9,622 bases of DNA from 2-02-FULL-62-14 sp035632555 (lineage in GTDB: Bacteria; Nitrospirota; Nitrospiria; Nitrospirales; Nitrospiraceae). Position numbers and translations under genes: made by a program. The notes beneath the pieces are model-generated. The model searched no databases. It was not told the origin of the DNA and saw only the letters and a list, made by a program, of their open reading frames with translations. Location: assembly GCA_035632555.1 (NCBI GenBank), contig DASQGO010000060.1:1-9622 (forward strand), given 5' to 3'. Numbering within the stretch: the stretch's first letter is position 1; each line of letters opens with the position of its first letter. This document shows, piece after piece, positions 1-7,212 of the stretch.

Positions 1-300
1 GCCTTTGATGAGATTGAACTGCGCATCGACTTGATCAGCCCCGTCAATCGCCACGTCGATCGGCCAGACCCCGTCATCCGCGAGAAGCGGAATCTTCGCC
101 TTCTTTGCCAGCCTAGCTGTTTCCTTTGACGTCGGCACGCCCTTGATCTTGAGCCCCTTTTTAACCCGCTCGCCGAGCGCCACGATCATATGCTTGGCCG
201 TGGAGCCGGTCCCCAACCCGACCACCATCCCGTCGCAGACGTACTCCACCGACTTGATCGCAGCCTGCCGTTTCAAATCGTCAAGATTCGCCGTCGTCAT
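1..300 (-). CDS. rpiA: Ribose-5-phosphate isomerase A, N-terminal part (cut by window edge)
   Basis: The first 100 residues are visible; the gene continues past the left edge. RpiA interconverts ribose 5-phosphate and ribulose 5-phosphate in the cytoplasm, in the non-oxidative pentose phosphate pathway. I read the family signatures directly from the minus strand: the phosphate-binding loop GLGTGSTA (residues 28-35), GVPTS (54-58), and IDVAIDGADQVD (81-92) followed by LIKG. Asp86, Asp89 and Lys99 line up with the E. coli active-site Asp81, Asp84 and Lys94. The usual Glu after DGAD is Gln here, a conservative change. The ATG at 298-300 overlaps the glk stop in an ATGA arrangement, which implies translational coupling as the last visible gene of the pgi-pgl-glk-rpiA operon. 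The family assignment is secure; the C-terminal half, including the catalytic Glu near E. coli 103, cannot be checked. Confidence 0.95.
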   Translation of the reverse strand, partial: MTTANLDDLKRQAAIKSVEYVCDGMVVGLGTGSTAKHMIVALGERVKKGLKIKGVPTSKETARLAKKAKIPLLADDGVWPIDVAIDGADQVDAQFNLIKG

Positions 301-1343
301 GCGGACACCCTGTGCAATTGCGCCGCCACCGACGCCGCGCCCAGCAGCGCGGCCTTCGGATTCGTGATCACGCGCACGGGAATGCTGGCCAGCAGCTTCT
401 TGTACCGGCCCTTGTCAGCAAACGCTTTCATGAACATCCCATCCTTGAGTTTGGCCAGCAGCCTGGGCGCGATGCCGCCGCCGACATAGACCGCGTCCAG
501 CGCCAGCGCCTTGAGCGCCAGGTTGCCTGCTTCTGCTCCGTAGATGGTTGCAAACAGATCCAACGCCTGGATCGCAATTTCGGCCTGTTTTTTGAGACCG
601 GCGTCGGCAATAATCGCGGCCGGATCGCCGACCTTGATCTTTTCCGCCAACCACGTCGGCTCGTTCTTCTTGGTGTCCCGCAGAAACTCGTAGATGGCAT
701 GCAGGCCCATGCCGGAGAGCACGCGCTCGTAACTCACGTGCGTGTACTGGACGCGCAGGTAACGAAGCAATTCGATCTCCAGATCGCTCGTAGGCGCAAA
801 GCTGCAGTGCCCGCCTTCCGAGGGCATCGGCTTGTACCCTGTGCCGTCCCAAAAGAGAATCGCCTCGCCTAAACCGGTGCCGGCGGCGATCAGCGCCATG
901 GCGCTTTTGGTCTTGGGCGGCGCGCCGGCGTTCAGAACTTCAGCTTCATCCGGTTTCAAGACGAGCATGCCGTAGGCCGTCGCTTCGAGGTCGTTCAGCA
1001 GACGGACGCGCGGAATTGCAAACCGCTTCGAAAGGGCCGCTCCATCCACCACCCAGGGCAGGTTCGTTGTTTTGGAGGTGTTTTCGATGACCGGCCCGGC
1101 GATGCCAAAACAGGCCGCATCCAAGATCAGCGGCTCCTGCCCGGCCGGAGCGTCTTGCGATGCATCGTCTTTCTTGTCTGGAGGCTCCAGCGGGGGATTA
1201 AGGAACTCCTCAAGAATGTCTTCCAGCGATTTATAGTCGGCGCTGACAAAAGTCTGTTCGCGGGTCGGCTCGACCCGTTCGGCTTCCCATTCATAGAGCG
1301 CCAGGTTCGTCTTGGTGCCGCCAATGTCGCCGGCTAAAATCAT
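297..1343 (-). CDS. glk: Glucokinase (ROK-independent Glk family)
   Basis: A 348-residue protein that should phosphorylate glucose to glucose 6-phosphate with ATP in the cytoplasm. Visible motifs are the N-terminal phosphate-binding strand AGDIGGTKTNLALY (residues 4-17), CFGIAGPV (78-85), LLNDLEA with the probable catalytic base Asp118, the nucleotide-binding GTGLG (155-159), the sugar-binding SEGGHCSFAP with Glu176 and His179, and VGGGIAPR near the C terminus. The signature set fits the E. coli Glk family (Pfam Glucokinase) rather than the ROK family, whose zinc-binding CxCGxxGC motif is absent. A proline- and acid-rich insert at about residues 48-71 looks like a loop not found in the short E. 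coli enzyme. The ATG abuts the pgl stop (TAAATG on the coding strand), with GAGGA just upstream inside pgl. It lies between pgl and rpiA, so it is likely cotranscribed with them. Confidence 0.94.
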   Translation of the reverse strand: MILAGDIGGTKTNLALYEWEAERVEPTREQTFVSADYKSLEDILEEFLNPPLEPPDKKDDASQDAPAGQEPLILDAACFGIAGPVIENTSKTTNLPWVVDGAALSKRFAIPRVRLLNDLEATAYGMLVLKPDEAEVLNAGAPPKTKSAMALIAAGTGLGEAILFWDGTGYKPMPSEGGHCSFAPTSDLEIELLRYLRVQYTHVSYERVLSGMGLHAIYEFLRDTKKNEPTWLAEKIKVGDPAAIIADAGLKKQAEIAIQALDLFATIYGAEAGNLALKALALDAVYVGGGIAPRLLAKLKDGMFMKAFADKGRYKKLLASIPVRVITNPKAALLGAASVAAQLHRVSA

Positions 1344-2120
1344 TTATTCCTCGTGGGACACAACCCGCTGCTTTTCAATCGCCAGTTCGGCCGCGGCCGC
1401 GTGATCCAAAAACCAGATCAATCGCCCCTTTTCCGGCTGGATCAGCTTCGCAGGATATTTTTTGCTGTCCGCCGTTCGATCCTCCAGCACGGCTTTGAGC
1501 GCCGGCGCCTTGCTCTTGCCGCTGACGAGAAACACCACCGCCTGGGCTTGATTGATCAAGGGGGCGGTGAACGTGAGCCGTTGCTTCGCACCCTGCGGCG
1601 CGTGACTCTGCACGACAAGCCGTTTCTGTTCGCTCAGAGCCGGCGTGCTCGGAAACAATGACGCCGTATGGCCGTCGTCCCCGAGCCCCAATAAGATCAG
1701 ATCAAACCGCGGCCACGCTGGAGCCGGCGTACCGAATTCTTTCCGGAGGCGTTCTTCGTATCGGCGCGCGGCCTGATCCGGATCATCTTCACCGTGCATG
1801 CGAAAGATGCGGTCCTGAGGAATGTCCAGCGGTCTAATCAGAGTCTCGTTCGCCATTCGAAAATTGCTGTCGGCATGTTCGGGCGGCACGCATCGCTCAT
1901 CCCCGAAGAAAACCGTCACGCGCCGCCAATCCAGTCGTTTGAGAGCCTCGGTGCCGGCCAATACCGCGTAAAGAGCCTTCGGTGTCGTGCCGCCTGAAAG
2001 CGCCAACCGGAACGTGCCGACACTCGCGATGGCCTGTTCGCCCGCCCACACGACGAACTCCGCCGCTTCGCGCACCAGCTCTTCGTCATTCTCCAGAATG
2101 CGGAGTTCCGACGCGCTCAT
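1344..2120 (-). CDS. pgl: 6-phosphogluconolactonase (SOL/DevB type)
   Basis: A 258-residue protein of the Pgl/DevB family, which hydrolyses 6-phosphogluconolactone to 6-phosphogluconate in the oxidative pentose phosphate pathway. Diagnostic stretches are RLALSGGTTPKALY (residues 38-51, phosphate binding), VTVFFGDERCVPPEHADSNF (68-87) and the catalytic-region LILLGLGDDGHTASLFP (141-157). I start at the ATG at 2118-2120 (MSASELRILEN). The reading frame stays open upstream to 2201, but that extension lies inside the lysine/arginine-rich 3' end of pgi, translates to low-complexity basic sequence and is not part of the family. The chosen start gives a 7-base gap to the pgi stop and a normal family length. 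The Shine-Dalgarno is weak, so translation may depend on coupling to pgi. The stop touches the glk start. Confidence 0.93.
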   Translation of the reverse strand: MSASELRILENDEELVREAAEFVVWAGEQAIASVGTFRLALSGGTTPKALYAVLAGTEALKRLDWRRVTVFFGDERCVPPEHADSNFRMANETLIRPLDIPQDRIFRMHGEDDPDQAARRYEERLRKEFGTPAPAWPRFDLILLGLGDDGHTASLFPSTPALSEQKRLVVQSHAPQGAKQRLTFTAPLINQAQAVVFLVSGKSKAPALKAVLEDRTADSKKYPAKLIQPEKGRLIWFLDHAAAAELAIEKQRVVSHEE

Positions 2121-2127
2121 AGGACGG

Positions 2128-3843
2128 TTACCGTTTCTTGCCCCGCTTGCCCCCACGTTTGCTCGCACGCTTGCTGCCCGCATGCGCTCCCGCCGAGGCA
2201 TGTTTGCGTGACGGCTTCAGCACCTTCTTGATGGATTGCGCGGTCCGGCTGCCCAGGCGCACGCGGACCACCGTTCGATGACGGGCCTGTAGCGACTGAA
2301 AATCACCCACAGCCTGCGCCTGCGCCAGCGTCCCGAACGTATAGGGCTGGCCGGGAATTGAAACGTCCGGTTTCATATCCTCGATCAATTGCAGAAACAA
2401 CCCCGAGTTCGGCCCGCCCTTGTGCAACTGGCCAGTCGAATGCAGATATCGGGGCCCGTAGCCGGCGGTCGTGGTCAGATGGTGTTTGGTCAGCAGCGTT
2501 TTCCGAAGCGTTCTGATCGCCGCATCAGCCTTCGGCGAAGGCGTGAGATAGGCCAAGATCGCCAGGTACCGCCCCGGTCCCGCCTGTGACAGGAGCAGTT
2601 CCGCGCCGCTCTCCGGCGCATCGTTGCGGGGCAGTTGTCCGTGCGCCTTGACATAGTCGAGCACGCGGCCCGTATTCTCCTTGCTCTCCTGCACGTTCGG
2701 CTGATCGAAGGGATGGATGCCCAGGTAATGGCCGGCAATGGCCGTGGCAAATTCCCAGCGGAAAAATTCTGCGGCTAGATCGTAGGTGTCGCGCAACGCG
2801 AACCGGACCACCGGCTGGCCGGCCCGCTCCAGCGCCTTGATGTGTTTATCGTTCTCGGCATTGGCGTCGCTTTCCAGCCGCAGATAGACGAAGAGGCGAT
2901 CGTTGCCGTAGGCGTCCGGCGGCGCGAGCGGTTCCTGCGCGACCGGAATCAAGCCCTTGCCTTCCTTGCCCGTACTCTCCGCCAGCAATTGTTCGGCCCA
3001 CAAACCGAATGAATTGATGGTGGGGGATGCGACGATCGTGACTTTGTCCCGGCCGGACCGGCCGAGGATGCCCATCACCGCCCCCAGGTAGGCGCCGGGA
3101 TTCTGGTCGGGTGGAATACCGGGCCGGCAGGCCTGCGCCATCTCGATGCCGCGGTCCAACAGCATCTGCACGTCGAGACCGAGCAGCGCCGCCGGCACGA
3201 GACCGAAGTAGGAGAGCACCGAATAGCGTCCGCCGATGTCGGGCGGATTCGTGAAGGTGGTGCGGAAGCCGCGCTCGTGCGCCAGCGCGCCGAGACTGGT
3301 GCCTGGATCTGTGATCGCGATGAACTGCGCGGCACCGGTGTTCTTGCGTGCCTTCGCCACGAGGCCGGAGAAATGCGCATAGAGGGACATGACTTCGATC
3401 GTCCCTCCGGATTTGCTGGCCAGGATGAACAACGTGCGGGACGGCGTGATTGCTTTTGTCACCTGGCGGACGAAGCCCGGCACCGTCGAATCCAGCACCC
3501 ACAGGCGCGGGAACCCGCGTCTTGAACCGAACGTGCATCGGAATACTTCCGGCCCGAGGCTGCTCCCGCCCATGCCGAGCAGGACGACGTCGCGAAAGCC
3601 GGTGCTTCGCACCGTCTGCGCGAAAGATTGCAACGGTCCGACCTTTTCGCGCAGTTGTTCCGCCACGGTCAGCCAGCCAAGGCGGTTGGCGATTTCCGTC
3701 GGTTCCGGCTTCCACAGCGTGTGATCCTTCGACCAGAGGCGCGCCACGAGCCTCGTCAGCGCCATCTCATGCAGCGCTGCTTCCACCGTTCCGTGCAGTG
3801 CCCCCAGATTCACGTGCATTCTCGTCATTGGCTCTTTCGGCAT
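2128..3843 (-). CDS. pgi: Glucose-6-phosphate isomerase, Tal-Pgi-type domain with basic C-terminal tail
   Basis: A 571-residue protein that should interconvert glucose 6-phosphate and fructose 6-phosphate. SIS-fold motifs are GMGGSSLGP (residues 90-98), SKSGGTIE (143-150), GGRYSVLS (204-211), LWAEQLLAESTGKEGKG (281-297, containing the likely catalytic Glu) and YLHSTGQLHKGGPNSG (466-481). The overall pattern, including DHTLWKPEPTEIANRLGWL near the N terminus, resembles the isomerase half of bifunctional transaldolase/phosphoglucose isomerase proteins from memory. No transaldolase domain is present here, and a promoter-bearing spacer precedes the start. The last ~35 residues (about 537-571) are rich in Lys, Arg, Gly and Ser and lie outside the catalytic domain. 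The ATG at 3841-3843 has GGAGG at 3850-3854 on the coding strand, spaced 6 bases. It is first gene of the sugar-phosphate operon. Confidence 0.93.
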   Translation of the reverse strand: MPKEPMTRMHVNLGALHGTVEAALHEMALTRLVARLWSKDHTLWKPEPTEIANRLGWLTVAEQLREKVGPLQSFAQTVRSTGFRDVVLLGMGGSSLGPEVFRCTFGSRRGFPRLWVLDSTVPGFVRQVTKAITPSRTLFILASKSGGTIEVMSLYAHFSGLVAKARKNTGAAQFIAITDPGTSLGALAHERGFRTTFTNPPDIGGRYSVLSYFGLVPAALLGLDVQMLLDRGIEMAQACRPGIPPDQNPGAYLGAVMGILGRSGRDKVTIVASPTINSFGLWAEQLLAESTGKEGKGLIPVAQEPLAPPDAYGNDRLFVYLRLESDANAENDKHIKALERAGQPVVRFALRDTYDLAAEFFRWEFATAIAGHYLGIHPFDQPNVQESKENTGRVLDYVKAHGQLPRNDAPESGAELLLSQAGPGRYLAILAYLTPSPKADAAIRTLRKTLLTKHHLTTTAGYGPRYLHSTGQLHKGGPNSGLFLQLIEDMKPDVSIPGQPYTFGTLAQAQAVGDFQSLQARHRTVVRVRLGSRTAQSIKKVLKPSRKHASAGAHAGSKRASKRGGKRGKKR

Positions 3844-3888
3844 CGCTGGCCTCCGCTTCCACGCTAAATCCCGTGCATTGGGGGCCGT

Positions 3889-3917
3889 ATCTTAGGCTGG
3901 CATAGGAGAAAACGCAA
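3889..3917 (-). promoter_or_regulatory. Candidate sigma-70 promoter for pgi-pgl-glk-rpiA
   Basis: On the minus strand TTGCGT (3912-3917) and TAAGAT (3889-3894) are separated by 17 bases, matching 3/6 and 4/6 of the -35 and -10 consensus. Transcription would begin near 3882, about 40 bases before the pgi ATG and ahead of its GGAGG ribosome site. It sits in the only sizeable non-coding gap (3844-3952) between the envelope cluster and pgi. The boxes are imperfect, so read-through from the upstream gene is a real alternative. Confidence 0.45.
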
Positions 3918-3952
3918 ACGGGGCCAAACGGTGTGAACTGGGAGAGTTCCCC

Positions 3953-4570
3953 CTAGGGGAAAGTCGAACGACCGATTAACACGGGCATGCCGTCGGTTAC
4001 CAACCAGGCCAGAGAGCGGGCGCTTTCAGGTGGAAGAACTATACGAAGCCATGGGCCGGAGCCTTGTGAAAATGCTAGGTTCCACCATTCCCGCAGCAGG
4101 CCTCTGATCCAGAGCCAGGGATGGTGTTCGACCGGTGGGACGATCGCCACAATCAACGGCGGCTCCAGCGTCAACTGATATTCAGCCGGCATATCGGACA
4201 GGTCGATGGGATGCTCGGTGGCGTCTTCTCCCGGCTTGGTCTTGGGGCGATCCACCGGCGGCCTAGCCGTCAGCCAAAACAGGCCCGTCGGCGGCCGCTC
4301 CTCACGGGCTCGCCAGGAAAGCAACGGGAGCCGATGGACTTCGATGCCGCGGGCCTTCACGAGAACGACACCGTGGTGCACGTCAATCAGCAAGTACGTC
4401 TGCGGCCTCGCGGCCAGCTTGATCTCCTCCTGAAGAACGGTGTTCGCTTCCAAGGTCGCATGCCGTTCGTCAGCAGCCTCCCGGCGCTGCGCCTGGGCGC
4501 CGGCCGGCAGGCAGATTTCGAAGAACATGAAGGTGAGCCCGAGAACGATGAGAAACCCTCGGTGACGCAA
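3953..4570 (-). CDS. Secreted protein resembling a catalytically dead YkuD (L,D-transpeptidase) domain
   Basis: A 205-residue protein I cannot assign to a named family. Residues 1-27 form a signal peptide (Arg-rich start, hydrophobic core, likely cut after AQA), so it is probably periplasmic. The segment QTYLLIDVHHGVVLVKARG (57-75) parallels SYIVVDTARNRLYVKRR in the adjacent transpeptidase, and SLAWLVTDGMPVLIG (186-200) parallels its C-terminal TVNRLADIGTPLIIF. The catalytic HG...THGCIRL block is absent: the equivalent area reads SGPWLRIVLPPES, and the only cysteine (20) lies in the signal peptide. A Trp-rich patch lies at 152-163. I infer a degenerate transpeptidase-like partner or binding protein. 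The start is TTG at 4568-4570, one base after the upstream stop, with no clear ribosome site; an in-frame ATG at codon 15 would spoil the signal peptide. Existence is fairly sure, function unknown. Confidence 0.72.
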   Translation of the reverse strand: MRHRGFLIVLGLTFMFFEICLPAGAQAQRREAADERHATLEANTVLQEEIKLAARPQTYLLIDVHHGVVLVKARGIEVHRLPLLSWRAREERPPTGLFWLTARPPVDRPKTKPGEDATEHPIDLSDMPAEYQLTLEPPLIVAIVPPVEHHPWLWIRGLLREWWNLAFSQGSGPWLRIVLPPESARSLAWLVTDGMPVLIGRSTFP

Positions 4571-4571
4571 G

Positions 4572-5234
4572 TCAGAAAATGATGAGCGGAGTTCCGATGT
4601 CGGCGAGCCGGTTCACCGTGCGCAGGTCGTCGTCGTTCAGCCGGATGCAGCCATGCGTGACGTTCCTGCCCAGCATTCTGGTATAGAGGGTGCCGTGAAT
4701 GAAGTAGCCGTTTCCGAATCCGAACGCGTACTCGCCGAGGATGCCGGCTTCCACGCGCTCCGCGTCATTCGCGGGAATCAGTCGGCCTTCTTCAAGGAAG
4801 GCCCAGTCCGGTTTTACCCAGACAGGATTGACGAGCTTCGACTGGACGGCAAAGGCGCCGCGCGGCGTGTCAAAGACCCACCGGCGCTCCGGCTGATCGG
4901 GGCTGTCTAAAATGGTTCCGCTGCCCGTAGACACCACGGCGTCCAGAAGGACCGTTTCTCGGCGCTTGACATAGAGCCGGTTGCGGGCCGTATCGACGAC
5001 AATGTAGGAACCGGTCGGGGCGTATGAAGCCAGTTGCTGCTTCAGCGCCGCATGCTGGGCGCGCAGGCGCGCGAGACTCGGCACGTTGCTCGGCGCGGCG
5101 GGCAGGATACGGCTTTCGACATCTCGCGAGCCGCCGATTTGATAGGCGAACAATCCCGCGACAATGGCGGTGACCGCCAGAGCCGCGGCGCTGGCAGCGC
5201 TTCGAGTTGATCGCTCAATGACCCGTGATATCAC
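4572..5234 (-). CDS. L,D-transpeptidase (YkuD domain), membrane-anchored
   Basis: A 220-residue protein. Residues 14-32 form one hydrophobic segment (signal anchor or uncleaved signal), then a short helical linker rich in Ala/Gln/Arg (52-71), then a YkuD domain from about 76 to the end. The active site is complete: HG at 180-181 and THGCIRL at 193-199, with His180 and nucleophile Cys196 as the expected catalytic pair. The family makes 3-3 peptidoglycan cross-links or attaches lipoproteins to the wall in the periplasm. Which it does here cannot be read from sequence. It starts with GTG at 5232-5234, three bases after the upstream gene's stop; no other in-frame start lies nearby. It is followed one base later by the degenerate YkuD-like gene. 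The three YkuD-type genes are therefore very likely one transcript. Confidence 0.9.
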   Translation of the reverse strand: MISRVIERSTRSAASAAALAVTAIVAGLFAYQIGGSRDVESRILPAAPSNVPSLARLRAQHAALKQQLASYAPTGSYIVVDTARNRLYVKRRETVLLDAVVSTGSGTILDSPDQPERRWVFDTPRGAFAVQSKLVNPVWVKPDWAFLEEGRLIPANDAERVEAGILGEYAFGFGNGYFIHGTLYTRMLGRNVTHGCIRLNDDDLRTVNRLADIGTPLIIF

Positions 5235-5237
5235 CGT

Positions 5238-6449
5238 TTAACTCTGCTCGACGTCCGTCTCGTCCGTAGCGGTCTGCGCGTCATCGGGATCGGCGCCGTC
5301 CACATCCATGTCATCGTCGCCCTGATCCAATTGCGCCAATACTACCGCCACCGTATTGTCCACGTCTACGGCCCCGACGATCGCGACGGGAGTGCCGGCT
5401 TCGACCTCCCTGAATAACGCATCTATTTGGCGGTTGCCGAGCATCACGCAGCCGAGCGTCTGGCTGAGCTGCCGATTGGCCTCGCCGTGAATCTCGATAT
5501 TGCCGCCGATGCGAGCCCGGGCGGGGATCGCGCCGGTCGTCCGGGCCGAATGGAACCGCTGTTGATCGTCGGCATTCGGATAATCCAGCAGGAACGCCCG
5601 GTAAAATTCCGTCTGTCCGTGGTCCTTCACCCTGATCACTCGATAGGTACCCTCCGGTGTTGCGCCGTCGTCTTCGTAACGCTTCTCCTGGACGCCGTTA
5701 AAGCCGAGGCGCACCGGATAGGACGCCACCGGCTGGCCGTTCCGGTACAACGTCAATCGCTTCGTGGCTTTGACGACTACCAGCGCCGCCGCATGGTGCT
5801 GTCTGGACCAGTCCACCGTACGACGGACCATGTCACGCCAGCGGTCCACCTGCGCCTTGTCCGCATAGCGGCCCAACTCGGAATTCAATTGCGCTGCGTG
5901 CCTGGTCATCCGTTCGGCCGCTTGCTGAGCCGCATGTTTCGAATAGACAAATTGCCCCTGCTCCATGAAGGACCGGGCCTGTTTCACCAGCAACTCGGTC
6001 TCCACCCGCTTTTCGCCGAGCGCCACGCGGCTGCCGATCCGGTCCACGCGGCTGGTAAAGCGCCGCAGCCTCCGCTCCAGGCGGGCCACATGGGACGCCG
6101 CGCCCTGCCGTTCGGTGTCGCGCCGGTCGGTCACCAACGCCAACACGCGCAAACCTTCTGTATGGAGTGCGTTCAGGTCGGTCTCAAACGGATTCTCTTC
6201 CCAGGGCCACCCAACAATGTCGTTATCGGACTGCAGCCGCTCTTTCAACGCCACCCAATGCTGGATAAACCGGCGATAGTCCTCCGGCGCGAACTCGGCG
6301 CTATGAGCCGCCACAAGTTGACGGTCCAGGGCTTCCACCGACTGGGTAAGATCCGGCGGAGCCTGCTGGATGCAGGCCGACAGGACCAGCAGGCTCAACG
6401 CCATGCTGATCGCGCCCGTGCACTGCCTGCCTGAAGAGAGTCGGTTCAT
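5238..6449 (-). CDS. YafK-like YkuD-domain lipoprotein (L,D-transpeptidase or murein-lipoprotein hydrolase)
   Basis: A 403-residue predicted lipoprotein: hydrophobic signal with LSAC lipobox and lipidated Cys26. The +2 residue is Ile, so outer-membrane sorting is expected under the E. coli rule. Residues about 34-215 are helical, charged and coiled-coil-like. The YkuD domain spans about 222-360, with KRLTLYRNGQPVASYPVRLG, DGATPEGTYRV (261-271), EIHGE (His321) and TLGCVML (Cys334 as nucleophile). The His before Gly-Cys is Leu, and the Arg of CIR is absent. This TxGC form, with the YPNADD stretch (290-295), recalls the YafK group (COG3034). E. coli YafK/DpaA cuts Braun lipoprotein from peptidoglycan, so a hydrolase is as possible as a transpeptidase. 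The tail (375-403) is strongly acidic. ATG start at 6447-6449, 19 bases after the upstream stop. Confidence 0.87.
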   Translation of the reverse strand: MNRLSSGRQCTGAISMALSLLVLSACIQQAPPDLTQSVEALDRQLVAAHSAEFAPEDYRRFIQHWVALKERLQSDNDIVGWPWEENPFETDLNALHTEGLRVLALVTDRRDTERQGAASHVARLERRLRRFTSRVDRIGSRVALGEKRVETELLVKQARSFMEQGQFVYSKHAAQQAAERMTRHAAQLNSELGRYADKAQVDRWRDMVRRTVDWSRQHHAAALVVVKATKRLTLYRNGQPVASYPVRLGFNGVQEKRYEDDGATPEGTYRVIRVKDHGQTEFYRAFLLDYPNADDQQRFHSARTTGAIPARARIGGNIEIHGEANRQLSQTLGCVMLGNRQIDALFREVEAGTPVAIVGAVDVDNTVAVVLAQLDQGDDDMDVDGADPDDAQTATDETDVEQS

Positions 6450-6468
6450 CGATCGATTGCCCGTTCCG

Positions 6469-7119
6469 TTACTTCTTTTTCTTCGTGCTTTTCGTGTTCT
6501 TCACTGTCGTCGATTTTGCCTGTGACGTCTTGGCTCCCCCCGTTTTCGCGAGCGCGCCACGCACTTCCGACGAGAGCGACAGGCTCTTATCCTGCACAGC
6601 TTTGGCCTTGGCTTGCGCCGTCAGATAATCTTCCGCGTCCATCGCCATCTGGACATCATTCAGGGACGCTGTCAAGGCCTTGGCGTCGTTCTTGATCGCT
6701 TCCACGGCCGCCCGGTCCTTCCCGACCGGAGCCTTGGCAACCAGCGCCTGAGCCTTCTTGACGGCTTCCTTGGCTGCTTCCTGTGCTTTCAGCGCCGTAT
6801 CCTTGGCTTCTTCCTTTTTCTTGGCCGTTTCCTCAAGCAGCTTGGGTGTCTCGGCCTGCACCGACGCCAGCAATTGTTCCGTCTTGCCATAATCACGGAA
6901 GAGAACGAACTTGACGTTCTGATCGTCCATTTCTTTCTTGGCATTATTCAGCATGCCTTCGAGCTTGGAAAAATCCTCGGCCACATAAGCCTGAGCTCCG
7001 GCGAGTTTGGCGTCCATCACGGCTTTCTCGGCCTCGCCCAGCTTGTCGTTCGGCGCCTTGCTGCAACCGATCGCCAGCAGAAGCGTCGGCGCCAGCAGCA
7101 TTGTCATGATCCGTTTCAT
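6469..7119 (-). CDS. Helical Ala/Lys-rich lipoprotein with polylysine C terminus
   Basis: A 216-residue predicted lipoprotein: short basic start, hydrophobic core and LLLAIGC with lipidated Cys19. Ser at +2 predicts outer-membrane sorting under the E. coli rule. The body is almost entirely predicted helix, dominated by Ala, Lys, Glu and Gln, most strongly at about 95-135 (ETAKKKEEAKDTALKAQEAA and following). It could form a long coiled coil or helical hairpin. It resembles the DUF4398-type lipoproteins in composition, but I cannot confirm membership. The last ~25 residues are Ser/Thr/Lys-rich and end KSTKKKK. A C-terminal lysine beside L,D-transpeptidase genes recalls Braun lipoprotein, whose terminal lysine is joined to peptidoglycan. 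The ATG at 7117-7119 has AAGGAG at 7128-7133 on the coding strand, 8 bases away, so translation should be strong. It heads the envelope operon. I saw no convincing promoter in 7120-7212. Confidence 0.85.
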   Translation of the reverse strand: MKRIMTMLLAPTLLLAIGCSKAPNDKLGEAEKAVMDAKLAGAQAYVAEDFSKLEGMLNNAKKEMDDQNVKFVLFRDYGKTEQLLASVQAETPKLLEETAKKKEEAKDTALKAQEAAKEAVKKAQALVAKAPVGKDRAAVEAIKNDAKALTASLNDVQMAMDAEDYLTAQAKAKAVQDKSLSLSSEVRGALAKTGGAKTSQAKSTTVKNTKSTKKKK

Positions 7120-7212
7120 GGCATCCTCTCCTTTTTATTGATTCGCAATCCCGCTCATGTGTGATTCATCGTTCAGCGTAAACCGCACGTTTTGTGATGG
7201 TTTGATAAATGG

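Noticed and set aside
2121..2201. Upstream start for pgl at 2201 or 2183
   Set aside because: The extension overlaps the pgi coding tail and encodes basic low-complexity sequence not expected in the lactonase family; the ATG at 2120 fits homologues and operon spacing.
2846..3715. 289-codon open frame on the minus strand
   Set aside because: Alternative frame within pgi; composition is Arg/Ala/Gly-rich as expected for a frame shadow.
3947..3961. TTCCCC/GGGGAA palindrome at the stop of the YkuD-like pseudoenzyme gene as a terminator
   Set aside because: Stem is only 6 bases and no T-run follows on the minus strand, so termination there is not supported.
5427..6434. 335-codon open frame on the plus strand
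   Set aside because: Lies wholly antisense to the YafK-like lipoprotein gene, which has a lipobox and catalytic motifs. The translated sequence shows no motif or ribosome site; long antisense frames are common in GC-rich DNA.
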